Below are positions 14,358 to 20,862 of a DNA stretch of 20,862 nt, piece by piece (positions within the stretch are counted from its first letter, which is position 1; the number at the start of each line of letters is the position of its first letter). Source of the stretch: Gammaproteobacteria bacterium (GTDB taxonomy: Bacteria; Pseudomonadota; Gammaproteobacteria; Pseudomonadales; Cellvibrionaceae). The position numbers and the translations under genes were made by a program. Where the stretch lies: NCBI GenBank assembly GCA_021151625.1, contig JAGKWY010000071.1:1-20862 (forward strand), written 5' to 3'. The notes beneath the pieces are model-generated. The model was not told the DNA's origin and did not search any database. It worked only from the letters and a program-made list of their open reading frames with translations.

Positions 14358-14983
14358 TGAATTCAGGAAAAAAATCGACAAGTTTTTTAAATGGACGGCT
14401 GGGCAGTGTGCGCGAATGGCATTGGATCAGTTCGGCTATTTGTTTGATCGGTATGTTGTTGTTTTCCATTACCGGTATAACACTCAATCATGCGTCGCAA
14501 ATTAAAGCGGACCCGCAAGTCACCAGTATCGAAGCGGAAATTCCCACGGCACTGATGCAAGCAATAACAATCCCCGCTGAAGAAAAAGCTCCCTTGCCCA
14601 GCGAGCTGGTTGATTGGCTGTATGACAACAAGGGGATTCGCACGCAAGGGAAAAGTGCAGAGTGGAGCGAGGATGAAATTTACCTCTCCTTGCCGCGCCC
14701 GGGCGGCGATGCCTGGCTGACGATTGATTTGGTAAGCGGTGCGCTTGAATACGAATTAACCGAGCGTGGTTGGGTTTCCTATTTCAATGATTTGCATAAA
14801 GGCCGCAATACCGGTGTTGCCTGGAGTTGGTTCCTCGATTTTTTTGCAGTTGCCTGTATTATTTTTTGTTTAACCGGATTAATTCTTTTACAGCGTTACT
14901 CCAGTGGCCGCCCGGCAACCTGGCCTATGGTTGCTCTGGGTTTGGTGTTGCCCTGGGTGTTGATTTTATTATTTATTCATTAA
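14357..14983 (+). CDS. PepSY-type transmembrane protein (membrane part of a PiuB-like reductase)
   Basis: 208 residues from ATG 14357, which shares one base with the piuC stop and has AGG five bases upstream. An in-frame ATG at 14342 lacks a ribosome site. Topology: TM1 at about 24-44 (SSAICLIGMLLFSITGITL), a periplasmic PepSY-like domain at about 50-140, the block LHKGRNTGVAWSWFLDFFA, TM2 at about 158-178 and TM3 at about 190-207. The FNDLHKGR...GVAWSWF block is a signature of PepSY-associated membrane proteins. H22, H45 and H147 could be heme ligands in or near the membrane; this is inference. In Pseudomonas PiuB, PepSY helices and a flavodoxin reductase are in one chain. Here they are separate genes. 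Confidence 0.85.
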   Translation: MNSGKKSTSFLNGRLGSVREWHWISSAICLIGMLLFSITGITLNHASQIKADPQVTSIEAEIPTALMQAITIPAEEKAPLPSELVDWLYDNKGIRTQGKSAEWSEDEIYLSLPRPGGDAWLTIDLVSGALEYELTERGWVSYFNDLHKGRNTGVAWSWFLDFFAVACIIFCLTGLILLQRYSSGRPATWPMVALGLVLPWVLILLFIH

Positions 14984-15007
14984 TGACAAATAACAGATGA
15001 GACTGGT

Positions 15008-15544
15008 ATGAAAATGGTTATGCGTTCGCATTTGGTTAAGTTTTCTATGATGGCGGCTGTTCTGGTTGGTGCAGTTTCAACCCAGGCAGCAGATTTAACC
15101 GTATCGGTTGAAATTCCCTCGCTGAGTGTTGCGGAATACCACACACCTTATGTTGCTGTCTGGTTGGAAAATGAAAAAGGCGAGCAGACCAATCTGGCCG
15201 TTTGGTATCAACTGGAAGAGCGCGGCCAAAAAAGTGAAAAGGGCGAGGAATGGCTGAAGGATATGCGCCAGTGGTGGCGTCGTATCGGTCGTGAAACCGA
15301 TATGCCGGTGGATGGTGTTAGCGGGGCTACACGCAAGCCGGGTAAACATGAATTGGTTTTTGCAGAAGGCAAAGCACCTTTGGGTAAATTAGCGAAAGGA
15401 AATTATGTGTTGCTGGTGGAAGCGGCGCGCGAAGTAGGCGGTCGTGAATTGGTGAAGGTGCCGTTCACCTGGCCTGCGGCTGGCGTGCAAAGTGCAAAAG
15501 GTTCGACTGAATTGGGCGAAGTAAAAATTATCGTTAAACCTTAA
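15008..15544 (+). CDS. DUF2271 periplasmic protein
   Basis: 178 residues with a signal peptide (hydrophobic 11-24, cleavage after TQA, residue 27). The mature part carries DUF2271 features: VSVEIPSLSVAEYHTPYVAVWLE at the start, then NLAVWYQLEERG, WLKDMRQWWRRIGRETD, VDGVSGATRKPGKHEL and a C-terminal beta region with LVEAAREVGGREL. The domain is of unknown function and recurs beside PepSY membrane proteins and flavoreductases. The DGVSGAT segment resembles the threonine flavinylation motif of FMN-binding domains (D-G-x-S-G-A-T), suggesting covalent FMN at T107; that is a hypothesis. The gap to the PepSY gene is 24 bp. Confidence 0.83.
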   Translation: MKMVMRSHLVKFSMMAAVLVGAVSTQAADLTVSVEIPSLSVAEYHTPYVAVWLENEKGEQTNLAVWYQLEERGQKSEKGEEWLKDMRQWWRRIGRETDMPVDGVSGATRKPGKHELVFAEGKAPLGKLAKGNYVLLVEAAREVGGRELVKVPFTWPAAGVQSAKGSTELGEVKIIVKP

Positions 15545-15575
15545 TGGCAAAGCTAATAAATTTTGGAGAACACTG

Positions 15576-16403
15576 ATGAACAAATTTCTAAAGGCATCAC
15601 TCTGCACAGCTCTGGTTATGTTTTTGCCATTAAATGCACAAGCGCATCGCGCCTGGTTATTGCCGAGTGCAACTGTACTGTCCAGCGATGATGCATGGGT
15701 GAGTATAGATGCTGCAGTATCTAACGATATTTTCCACGCAGATCACGCGCCTATGCGTGTTGAGGGCGTCACAATTACTGCACCGGATGGCACCACTCTT
15801 ACACCGCAAAACAGTGTTACTGGAAAATTCCGCAGTGTGTTCGATGTGCAATTGCCGCAAAAAGGTACGTATAAAATTGCTATGGCGTCTGCAGGTATTA
15901 TGGCTACCTGGAAAACCCCGGAGGGGGAGCGTCGTATGTGGCCGGGTCGCGGCGAAAAAGGTAATCCAGCTGATGTAGAAAAAAATATTCCCAAAGATGC
16001 TAAAGAAGTACAGATTTCCCAGTTCTCGCGCCGCATGGAAACTTTTGTAACGTCAGGGACACCTGACAATAAAGTGTTGAAGGTAACTAAACAGGGATTG
16101 GAGCTGGCTCCCGTTACCCATCCAAATGACTTGTTTGCTGGTGAGGCTGCAGAATTTCAATTTTTAATTGATGGTAAGCCGGCTGAAGGAGTGAAAGTAA
16201 CAGTAATTCCTGGTGGTATGCGTTATCGCAATGGGCAAGGTGCAATTGAGTTGGAAACCGATAAAAAAGGGAAGTTGACGGTTACCTGGCCGCATGCGGG
16301 TATGTATTGGTTAAGTGCCAGTTATCGCGATAACAAGGCAAAGAAACCTGCTACAGCGCGCAGTGGTAGTTATGCCGCGACTTTTGAGGTGTTACCGGAA
16401 TAA
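15576..16403 (+). CDS. DUF4198 periplasmic protein
   Basis: 275 residues with a signal peptide (about 5-23) ending in AQA. The mature chain would start at H24 (HRAWLLPSATVLSSDDAWVSIDAAVSNDIFHADH), with H54 and H57 close behind. The overall layout fits DUF4198: a first beta-sandwich (about 24-105), a middle segment with MWPGRGEKGNP, and a second Ig-like beta domain (about 170-270; FLIDGKPAEGVKVTVIPGG, ELETDKKGKLTVTWPHAGMYWLSASY). DUF4198 proteins are exported and often sit next to metal-uptake genes. Function is unknown; periplasmic metal binding or delivery is plausible. GGAG lies eight bases before the ATG, and the next gene begins 3 bp after the stop. Confidence 0.85.
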   Translation: MNKFLKASLCTALVMFLPLNAQAHRAWLLPSATVLSSDDAWVSIDAAVSNDIFHADHAPMRVEGVTITAPDGTTLTPQNSVTGKFRSVFDVQLPQKGTYKIAMASAGIMATWKTPEGERRMWPGRGEKGNPADVEKNIPKDAKEVQISQFSRRMETFVTSGTPDNKVLKVTKQGLELAPVTHPNDLFAGEAAEFQFLIDGKPAEGVKVTVIPGGMRYRNGQGAIELETDKKGKLTVTWPHAGMYWLSASYRDNKAKKPATARSGSYAATFEVLPE

Positions 16404-16406
16404 TTT

Positions 16407-17954
16407 ATGCGTTATTGTGCGGCAGCATTTCTGATTCTTGTGTACGGTCTTTTTTGTTGGTGGTGCTGGAGAAAATACCAGCGTCAACAGTTGCAACGAA
16501 ATCTACAACAAAAACAGGGTTCTGCTGCATTTGGTGCGGGCAGTGCGGACATACTTATTGCCTACGCCAGCCAAACTGGCCAGGCAATTACTATTGCACA
16601 GCAGACTGCGCAGCAATTAACTGCTGCGCAAAAAAATATTCATCTGGTCAGTTTGAATCAGCTCTCTGCTGAGTTATTACAACAAAACTCAACTCTTCTG
16701 ATTATTGCCAGCACCTATGGTGAAGGTGAAGCACCGGATAACGCCAATCGTTTTATTGCGCGAACCCTGGCGAACTTGCAGCAAAACTCACTGCAGCATT
16801 TGCAAGTTGCTCTATTAGGTTTGGGCGATTCCTCCTACAAACATTACTGCGGTTTTGCCCATCAATTGCAGCACGAGTTGCAGCATTGCGGTGCACACTT
16901 TATTACCGATGTGATTGAAGTGGATAAGCTGGAAGCGAGTGCATTGCGTCACTGGCAGTATTATCTCGGTCAGATTTCTGGCCAATCCCATTATGCAGAT
17001 TGGAGCAAGCCTGAGTATTCGCACTGGAACATTGTGCAGCGCGAATGCATTAATCCGGGCAGCCCTGGCGCCCCGGCATTTCATCTCAAATTAGTTCCGC
17101 TGGATGGAGCAATTGTGAGCGATGCCTGGCGTGCAGGTGATATTGCCGAAATAGGGCCGGGCAATAGCGAGCAAACTATTCGGCAGTTTTTGCAGCAACT
17201 GGGGCGTGATGCTGTTATTGCTGATGAGATTGTTACAACACAAAAATTACTGCACAGTGATTTGATGATTGATGATGCACATCTTGCGGAACTAAAAAAT
17301 CTCGCAGATGAAGAACTGGTTGGCTCATTGAAAGATTTACCCCATCGCGAATATTCCATTGCTTCGGTTCCCAATGAAAATTCACTCGATTTATTGGTGC
17401 GTCAGGTCAAGATTGCATCTGATCACTACGGCCTTGGCTCCGGTTGGTTAAGCCTGCATGCACAATTGCAGCAGCCCATTCGTTTGCGGGTTCGCGCTAA
17501 TGCCCATTTCCATTCTCCGGCGAATAATTGCCCGTTAATCCTGATCGGCAATGGTACAGGGATTGCCGGCTTGCGCTCTCATTTGGCCAGTCGTGCTTGT
17601 CAGATGCCTGATTTGCAAACGCGCAATTGGCTGCTGTTTGGCGAGCGCACCAAAGCTGCGGATAATTTTTTTGCAGAGGATATTCAGCAATGGCAAACAT
17701 CCGGTGTGTTAACCAGGGTTGAACGGGTTTTTTCGCGCGATGCATTACCTGGTGAGCCGCGTTATGTGCAGGATTTGTTGCCCCGACATGCAGCAGAGCT
17801 AGAGCGTTGGGTGCAAGAAGGTGCTGCTATTTTTGTGTGCGGCAGTCTACAAGGAATGGCGCAAGCCGTTGATGATGCGCTGCGTACAATTCTTGGCGCT
17901 GGGCAACTAGAGCTTATGGCTGACCAGCGTCGCTATTGTCGCGATGTTTATTGA
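16407..17954 (+). CDS. Membrane-anchored flavodoxin-FAD-NADPH reductase (PiuB/CysJ-like)
   Basis: 515 residues. One N-terminal membrane helix (about 5-20) is followed by a flavodoxin domain (about 48-190; FMN loops ASQTG 54-58, TYGEGEAPDN 103-112, LGLGDSSY 137-144). An FNR-like domain follows, with FAD motif REYS (314-317), GLGSGWLS (342-349), NADPH motif IGNGTGIAGLR (380-390), FGERT (411-415), CGS (478-480) and terminal aromatic Y515. This is the electron path of sulfite reductase alpha and P450 reductase: NADPH to FAD to FMN. A membrane anchor and position in a Fur-type operon suggest it feeds electrons to the PepSY protein for ferric-siderophore reduction. The inter-flavin connecting domain is short. 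It is the last gene of the cluster. Confidence 0.92.
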   Translation: MRYCAAAFLILVYGLFCWWCWRKYQRQQLQRNLQQKQGSAAFGAGSADILIAYASQTGQAITIAQQTAQQLTAAQKNIHLVSLNQLSAELLQQNSTLLIIASTYGEGEAPDNANRFIARTLANLQQNSLQHLQVALLGLGDSSYKHYCGFAHQLQHELQHCGAHFITDVIEVDKLEASALRHWQYYLGQISGQSHYADWSKPEYSHWNIVQRECINPGSPGAPAFHLKLVPLDGAIVSDAWRAGDIAEIGPGNSEQTIRQFLQQLGRDAVIADEIVTTQKLLHSDLMIDDAHLAELKNLADEELVGSLKDLPHREYSIASVPNENSLDLLVRQVKIASDHYGLGSGWLSLHAQLQQPIRLRVRANAHFHSPANNCPLILIGNGTGIAGLRSHLASRACQMPDLQTRNWLLFGERTKAADNFFAEDIQQWQTSGVLTRVERVFSRDALPGEPRYVQDLLPRHAAELERWVQEGAAIFVCGSLQGMAQAVDDALRTILGAGQLELMADQRRYCRDVY

Positions 17955-18187
17955 TCGTCAATTTCTCGACAGTCAGTTGTTACTCGAAAGCCTGTTTGTT
18001 GTTCGATAGTCAATTTGTTAATTGAACGCTGATTGTTTGAATTTTATTGTTTGAAGTTCTGTTGATCGATAGCCATTAAATAATTGTTGCAGATTGTGAA
18101 ACAAGTGTTCATCTGCAACCCATCCGGCCTTTTCAATTCCCTCCTCAGGTATACTTGCGGCCATAAAACACTGGACGAGAAAACACT
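17955..18187. other. Gap before macA: degenerate repeats and a 9-bp inverted repeat
   Basis: TCGACAGTCA (17966-17975), TCGATAGTCA (18003-18012) and TCGATAGCCA (18066-18075) are three near-identical decamers, and GTCAATTT occurs twice (17957 and 18009). GTTGCAGAT and ATCTGCAAC (18086-18094 and 18111-18119) are perfect 9-bp arms around 16 bases, with no T-run after them. They could be a regulator site or a weak terminator for the reductase gene. TATACT at 18150-18155 is a possible macA -10 element without a clear -35. Confidence 0.45.
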
Positions 18188-19606
18188 ATGCAACCCCGCA
18201 CAACTTCCACCTCTTTTTTGCGTCGCCCTAAAGGTATGGCGCTTCTGGCTCTGATATCCCTGGTCTCAATCGGGCTGTTATGGAAATTTGCTTTCAGCAA
18301 AGATGAAAACGAAGTGGTGTACACCACTGAAGCCGTTACCCGTGGCGATATTGAAAACCTGGTGACGGCCACCGGTACCTTGCAACCGCAGGATTATGTG
18401 GACGTGGGTGCGCAGGTTTCCGGCCAACTGAAAAAGCTGCATGTGGAAGTGGGCAGTGAAGTGAAAGAGGGCGATCTGCTTGCGGAAATTGATGCAACGG
18501 TTTATGCCGCAAAAGTGGATGCAACCCGCGCGCAATTGCAAAACCAGAAAGCACAATTGCTGGATCGCGAAGCGCAGTTGGCTTTGGCGCAAATTAATTT
18601 CAAGCGCGAGAAAAATTTGTTCGCGGAAGATGCTACTACCAGCGAATCGCTGGAGACGGCCGATGCCAGTTTAAAATCAGCACAGGCGCAACTCAAAGCC
18701 TTGCAAGCGCAAATCCAGCAAACTGAATCTACCCTGCGCGTGGAAAGTGCCAACCTCAACTACGCCAAAATTTATGCCCCAATGGATGGCACAGTAGTGT
18801 CCATCACTTCGCGTCAGGGCCAAACACTCAATACCAACCAAATGGCGCCCACTATTATGCGTGTGGCTGACTTGTCTACCATGACAGTGCAAACCCAGGT
18901 ATCGGAAGCGGATATAGGTAAATTACGCAAAGAAATGGCGGTGTATTTCACTACGCTCGGCAGTCAGGGGCGCCGCTGGTACAGCAAGCTGGATCGTATC
19001 CAGCCCACGCCGGAAATTCTTAACAACGTGGTCTTGTATAACGCACTGTTTGATGTGCCCAATGAAAACCGTTTGCTGATGACGCAAATGAGCACGCAGG
19101 TATTTTTTGTAGAGTCACAAGCAAAAGATGTATTGCTGGTGCCTATGTCTGCACTCAGTTTTGCTCCGCCACGCGGTCCGCGCCCGCAAGGGGGCTTTGC
19201 TTCAGGTGAAAACTCTCCTAGACAGCAATCGCCCAATGAAAAACCGGCAGCAGAAAAAACGGGTGCTGCTCCTGAGCAAACAAAACCGGAATTTGCTGGT
19301 GCGCGACCCGAAGGTGCTCCTGCGGATGATGCGCCTAAAGGTGAATGGAAAGGGCGTCGCGATCGCGCGGAAGGTCAGGGCACCATGGGCAATCGTCCGC
19401 GCCCGGCGCTGGTAAAAGTCATGAATGCCGATGGCGATATTGAAGAGCGCAAAGTGTTGGTGGGTGTAACTAATCGCGTGCAAGCGCAAATTATTGAAGG
19501 CTTGAAAGAAGGCGAAAAAGTAGTGAGCGGCAGCTCGCGACCGAACCAACCTAAAGTGGTAGGCGGTATGGGCATGGGTGGTGGTATGGGAATGGGTAGA
19601 CGTTAA
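18188..19606 (+). CDS. macA: Periplasmic adaptor subunit of a MacAB-type efflux pump
   Basis: 472-residue HlyD/RND-type membrane-fusion protein. An N-terminal membrane anchor (about 17-34) is followed by a split lipoyl domain (about 72-100, GAQVSGQLKKLHVEVGSEVKEGD; and about 195-215, YAPMDGTVVSITSRQGQ), a coiled-coil hairpin (about 103-190), a beta-barrel domain (about 228-320, VQTQVSEADIGKLRKEM) and a membrane-proximal domain (about 405-455, EGLKEGEKVVSG). It joins MacB in the inner membrane to a TolC-like channel. Residues about 326-405 are a Pro/Gly/Glu/Lys-rich insert interrupting the usual fold, and the tail (458-472) is Gly/Met-rich; both are unusual. Its TAA shares a base with the macB ATG (TAATG). 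Confidence 0.93.
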   Translation: MQPRTTSTSFLRRPKGMALLALISLVSIGLLWKFAFSKDENEVVYTTEAVTRGDIENLVTATGTLQPQDYVDVGAQVSGQLKKLHVEVGSEVKEGDLLAEIDATVYAAKVDATRAQLQNQKAQLLDREAQLALAQINFKREKNLFAEDATTSESLETADASLKSAQAQLKALQAQIQQTESTLRVESANLNYAKIYAPMDGTVVSITSRQGQTLNTNQMAPTIMRVADLSTMTVQTQVSEADIGKLRKEMAVYFTTLGSQGRRWYSKLDRIQPTPEILNNVVLYNALFDVPNENRLLMTQMSTQVFFVESQAKDVLLVPMSALSFAPPRGPRPQGGFASGENSPRQQSPNEKPAAEKTGAAPEQTKPEFAGARPEGAPADDAPKGEWKGRRDRAEGQGTMGNRPRPALVKVMNADGDIEERKVLVGVTNRVQAQIIEGLKEGEKVVSGSSRPNQPKVVGGMGMGGGMGMGRR

Positions 19607-20862
19607 TGAGCGCTGCTAATTCTATTCAACCGCTGATCAAATTAGCGGGTGTCACCAAAACTTTTCGCAATGGTGAAATTGCGACTCAGGTGTTGCACGG
19701 TATTGATCTGGAAATTTATCCCGGTGAATTCGTTGCAATTATGGGGCAATCGGGTTCGGGCAAATCGACCTTGATGAATATTCTCGGTTGCCTGGATCGT
19801 GCCAGTACCGGTGATTATTTATTTAATGGTACCAGCGTTGCCACGCTGGACACCGATGGCCTGGCGCAATTGCGCCGTGAAGCCTTTGGTTTTGTATTTC
19901 AAAGTTACAACTTGCTGGCTGGCTCTACCGCCTGTGAAAACGTGGAAATGCCGGCGACTTATTCCGGCATGACACCGGAGGCGCGCCGTGAGCGCTCCTC
20001 AAAATTATTAAGTTCACTGGGTTTGCAAGAGCGTTTGTATCATCGCCCCAACCAATTATCCGGTGGTCAGCAGCAGCGTGTTTCCATTGCGCGGGCGCTG
20101 ATGAATGGTGGCCAGATAATTTTGGCCGACGAACCAACGGGCGCATTGGATAGTCACAGCGGCAAAGAAGTGATGCGCCTGCTGAAAGAATTATCCGCGC
20201 AGGGGCACACCATTATTTTGATTACCCACGATGCGGAAGTTGCGCATCACGCCCAGCGTTTGATTGAAATCCGCGATGGCAAAATTATTGGCGATCCGGG
20301 CCCGACTATTCCCGAGCAGTTACCTGCTGAAGAGCACACCTTACATGGCGCCCCGGAGATTAAAACGGAAATTCTGGAAGCGACTAAAACCGCATTTCGT
20401 TCACTGCGCAGCAATGTGTTTCGCACAGTGCTCACCCTGTTGGGGATTGTGATTGGTGTTGCCTCGGTTATCAGTATGCTCGCGATTGGTGATGGTGCAA
20501 AAAAATCCGTGGTGGATAGCATCAGCGCTATGGGCAGCAACTTATTGTTGGTGCGCCCCGGCGGACCCACTCAACGGTTTCGCTGGGATTCAGTAACACT
20601 GGTGCCGGAGGATGTGGATGCGATTGCCACCTTGCCGCATATTGCCGCGGCACTGCCTGAACTCAACGGCAGTTTTACCTTGCGTTACGGCAATGTAGAC
20701 CACACAACAGAAATCAGTGCAACTGCTGCGCAATTTCCTATGGCTCGGAAATGGGATGTGGCTCAGGGCACTTTCTTTACCGATGAAGACAACAAAAATT
20801 ATGCAACCGTGGTGGTGTTAGGAAAAACGGTCGCGACTAAATTGTTTGCGGATAAAAATCCG
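19606..20862 (+). CDS. macB: MacB-type ABC exporter, ATPase-permease fusion (3' end outside window)
   Basis: The first 419 codons are visible, open to the right edge. The nucleotide-binding domain (about 8-230) has Walker A GQSGSGKST (47-55), Q-loop Q99, signature LSGGQ (151-155), Walker B IILADEP (171-177, catalytic E176) and switch H208. A linker leads to TM1 (about 268-292, VLTLLGIVIGVASVISMLAIG) and the start of the large MacB periplasmic domain (SISAMGSNLLLVRPGG, VTLVPEDVDAI). Full MacB proteins have about 650 residues with three further membrane helices, expected just outside. This class drives tripartite export by a mechanotransmission mechanism. The substrate is unknown: macrolides, lipopeptides, siderophores and toxins are all known for the family. 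Confidence 0.95.
   Translation, partial: MSAANSIQPLIKLAGVTKTFRNGEIATQVLHGIDLEIYPGEFVAIMGQSGSGKSTLMNILGCLDRASTGDYLFNGTSVATLDTDGLAQLRREAFGFVFQSYNLLAGSTACENVEMPATYSGMTPEARRERSSKLLSSLGLQERLYHRPNQLSGGQQQRVSIARALMNGGQIILADEPTGALDSHSGKEVMRLLKELSAQGHTIILITHDAEVAHHAQRLIEIRDGKIIGDPGPTIPEQLPAEEHTLHGAPEIKTEILEATKTAFRSLRSNVFRTVLTLLGIVIGVASVISMLAIGDGAKKSVVDSISAMGSNLLLVRPGGPTQRFRWDSVTLVPEDVDAIATLPHIAAALPELNGSFTLRYGNVDHTTEISATAAQFPMARKWDVAQGTFFTDEDNKNYATVVVLGKTVATKLFADKNP

Noticed and set aside
1..20862. CRISPR array, tRNA, rRNA or prophage genes
   Set aside because: No regularly spaced repeats, tRNA cloverleaf, rRNA segment or phage structural gene was seen on reading through the window.

Overview
The window reads as chromosomal DNA of a gammaproteobacterium. 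Gene content (MetH, NfuA with an IscR-type site, a Fiu/PiuA-type receptor with PiuC, MacAB) and protein style suggest Cellvibrio or a close relative (Cellvibrionaceae). That placement is an inference; no rRNA or other taxonomic marker is present.

Layout. 1-950: the right end of an IS3-family element (3' end of orfA, a canonical A_AAA_AAG frameshift site, complete orfB, right terminal repeat). It has cut off the 3' end of a UPF0303-family gene (948-1295, minus), whose stop codon now comes from the IS tip. Directly upstream of that remnant, in the same direction, lies a HigB2/HigA2-type toxin-antitoxin pair (1298-1950) with a promoter and an embedded palindromic operator. A lone A/T-rich DUF2971 gene (2146-2964) follows. 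This left 3 kb is the accessory part of the window.

3010-8098 is housekeeping: metH (cobalamin-dependent methionine synthase, minus), a small two-helix membrane protein (minus), and nfuA (Fe-S carrier, plus) behind a near-palindromic IscR type-1-like site, closed by a strong terminator at 8121-8150.

8165-10908 is a three-gene minus-strand operon: an orphan periplasmic solute-binding protein, a small lipoprotein, and an exported protein with Sel1-like repeats on both sides of a TonB C-terminal domain. It is divergent from the iron cluster.

11147-17954 is the most coherent system: a TonB-dependent catecholate-siderophore receptor (Fiu/PiuA type) behind a promoter overlapped by two Fur-box-like sites, then piuC (Fe(II)/2OG dioxygenase), a PepSY-type membrane protein, a DUF2271 periplasmic protein, a DUF4198 periplasmic protein, and a membrane-anchored flavodoxin/NADPH-reductase. 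The last four look like a PiuB-type siderophore-iron reductase distributed over separate genes, with two uncharacterised exported proteins placed between its membrane and flavin parts. The inferred job is import of ferric siderophore followed by reductive iron release at the inner membrane.

18188-20862 holds macA and the 5' part of macB, a MacAB-type ABC efflux pair. MacA has an unusual disordered insert and a Gly/Met tail. macB runs off the right edge.
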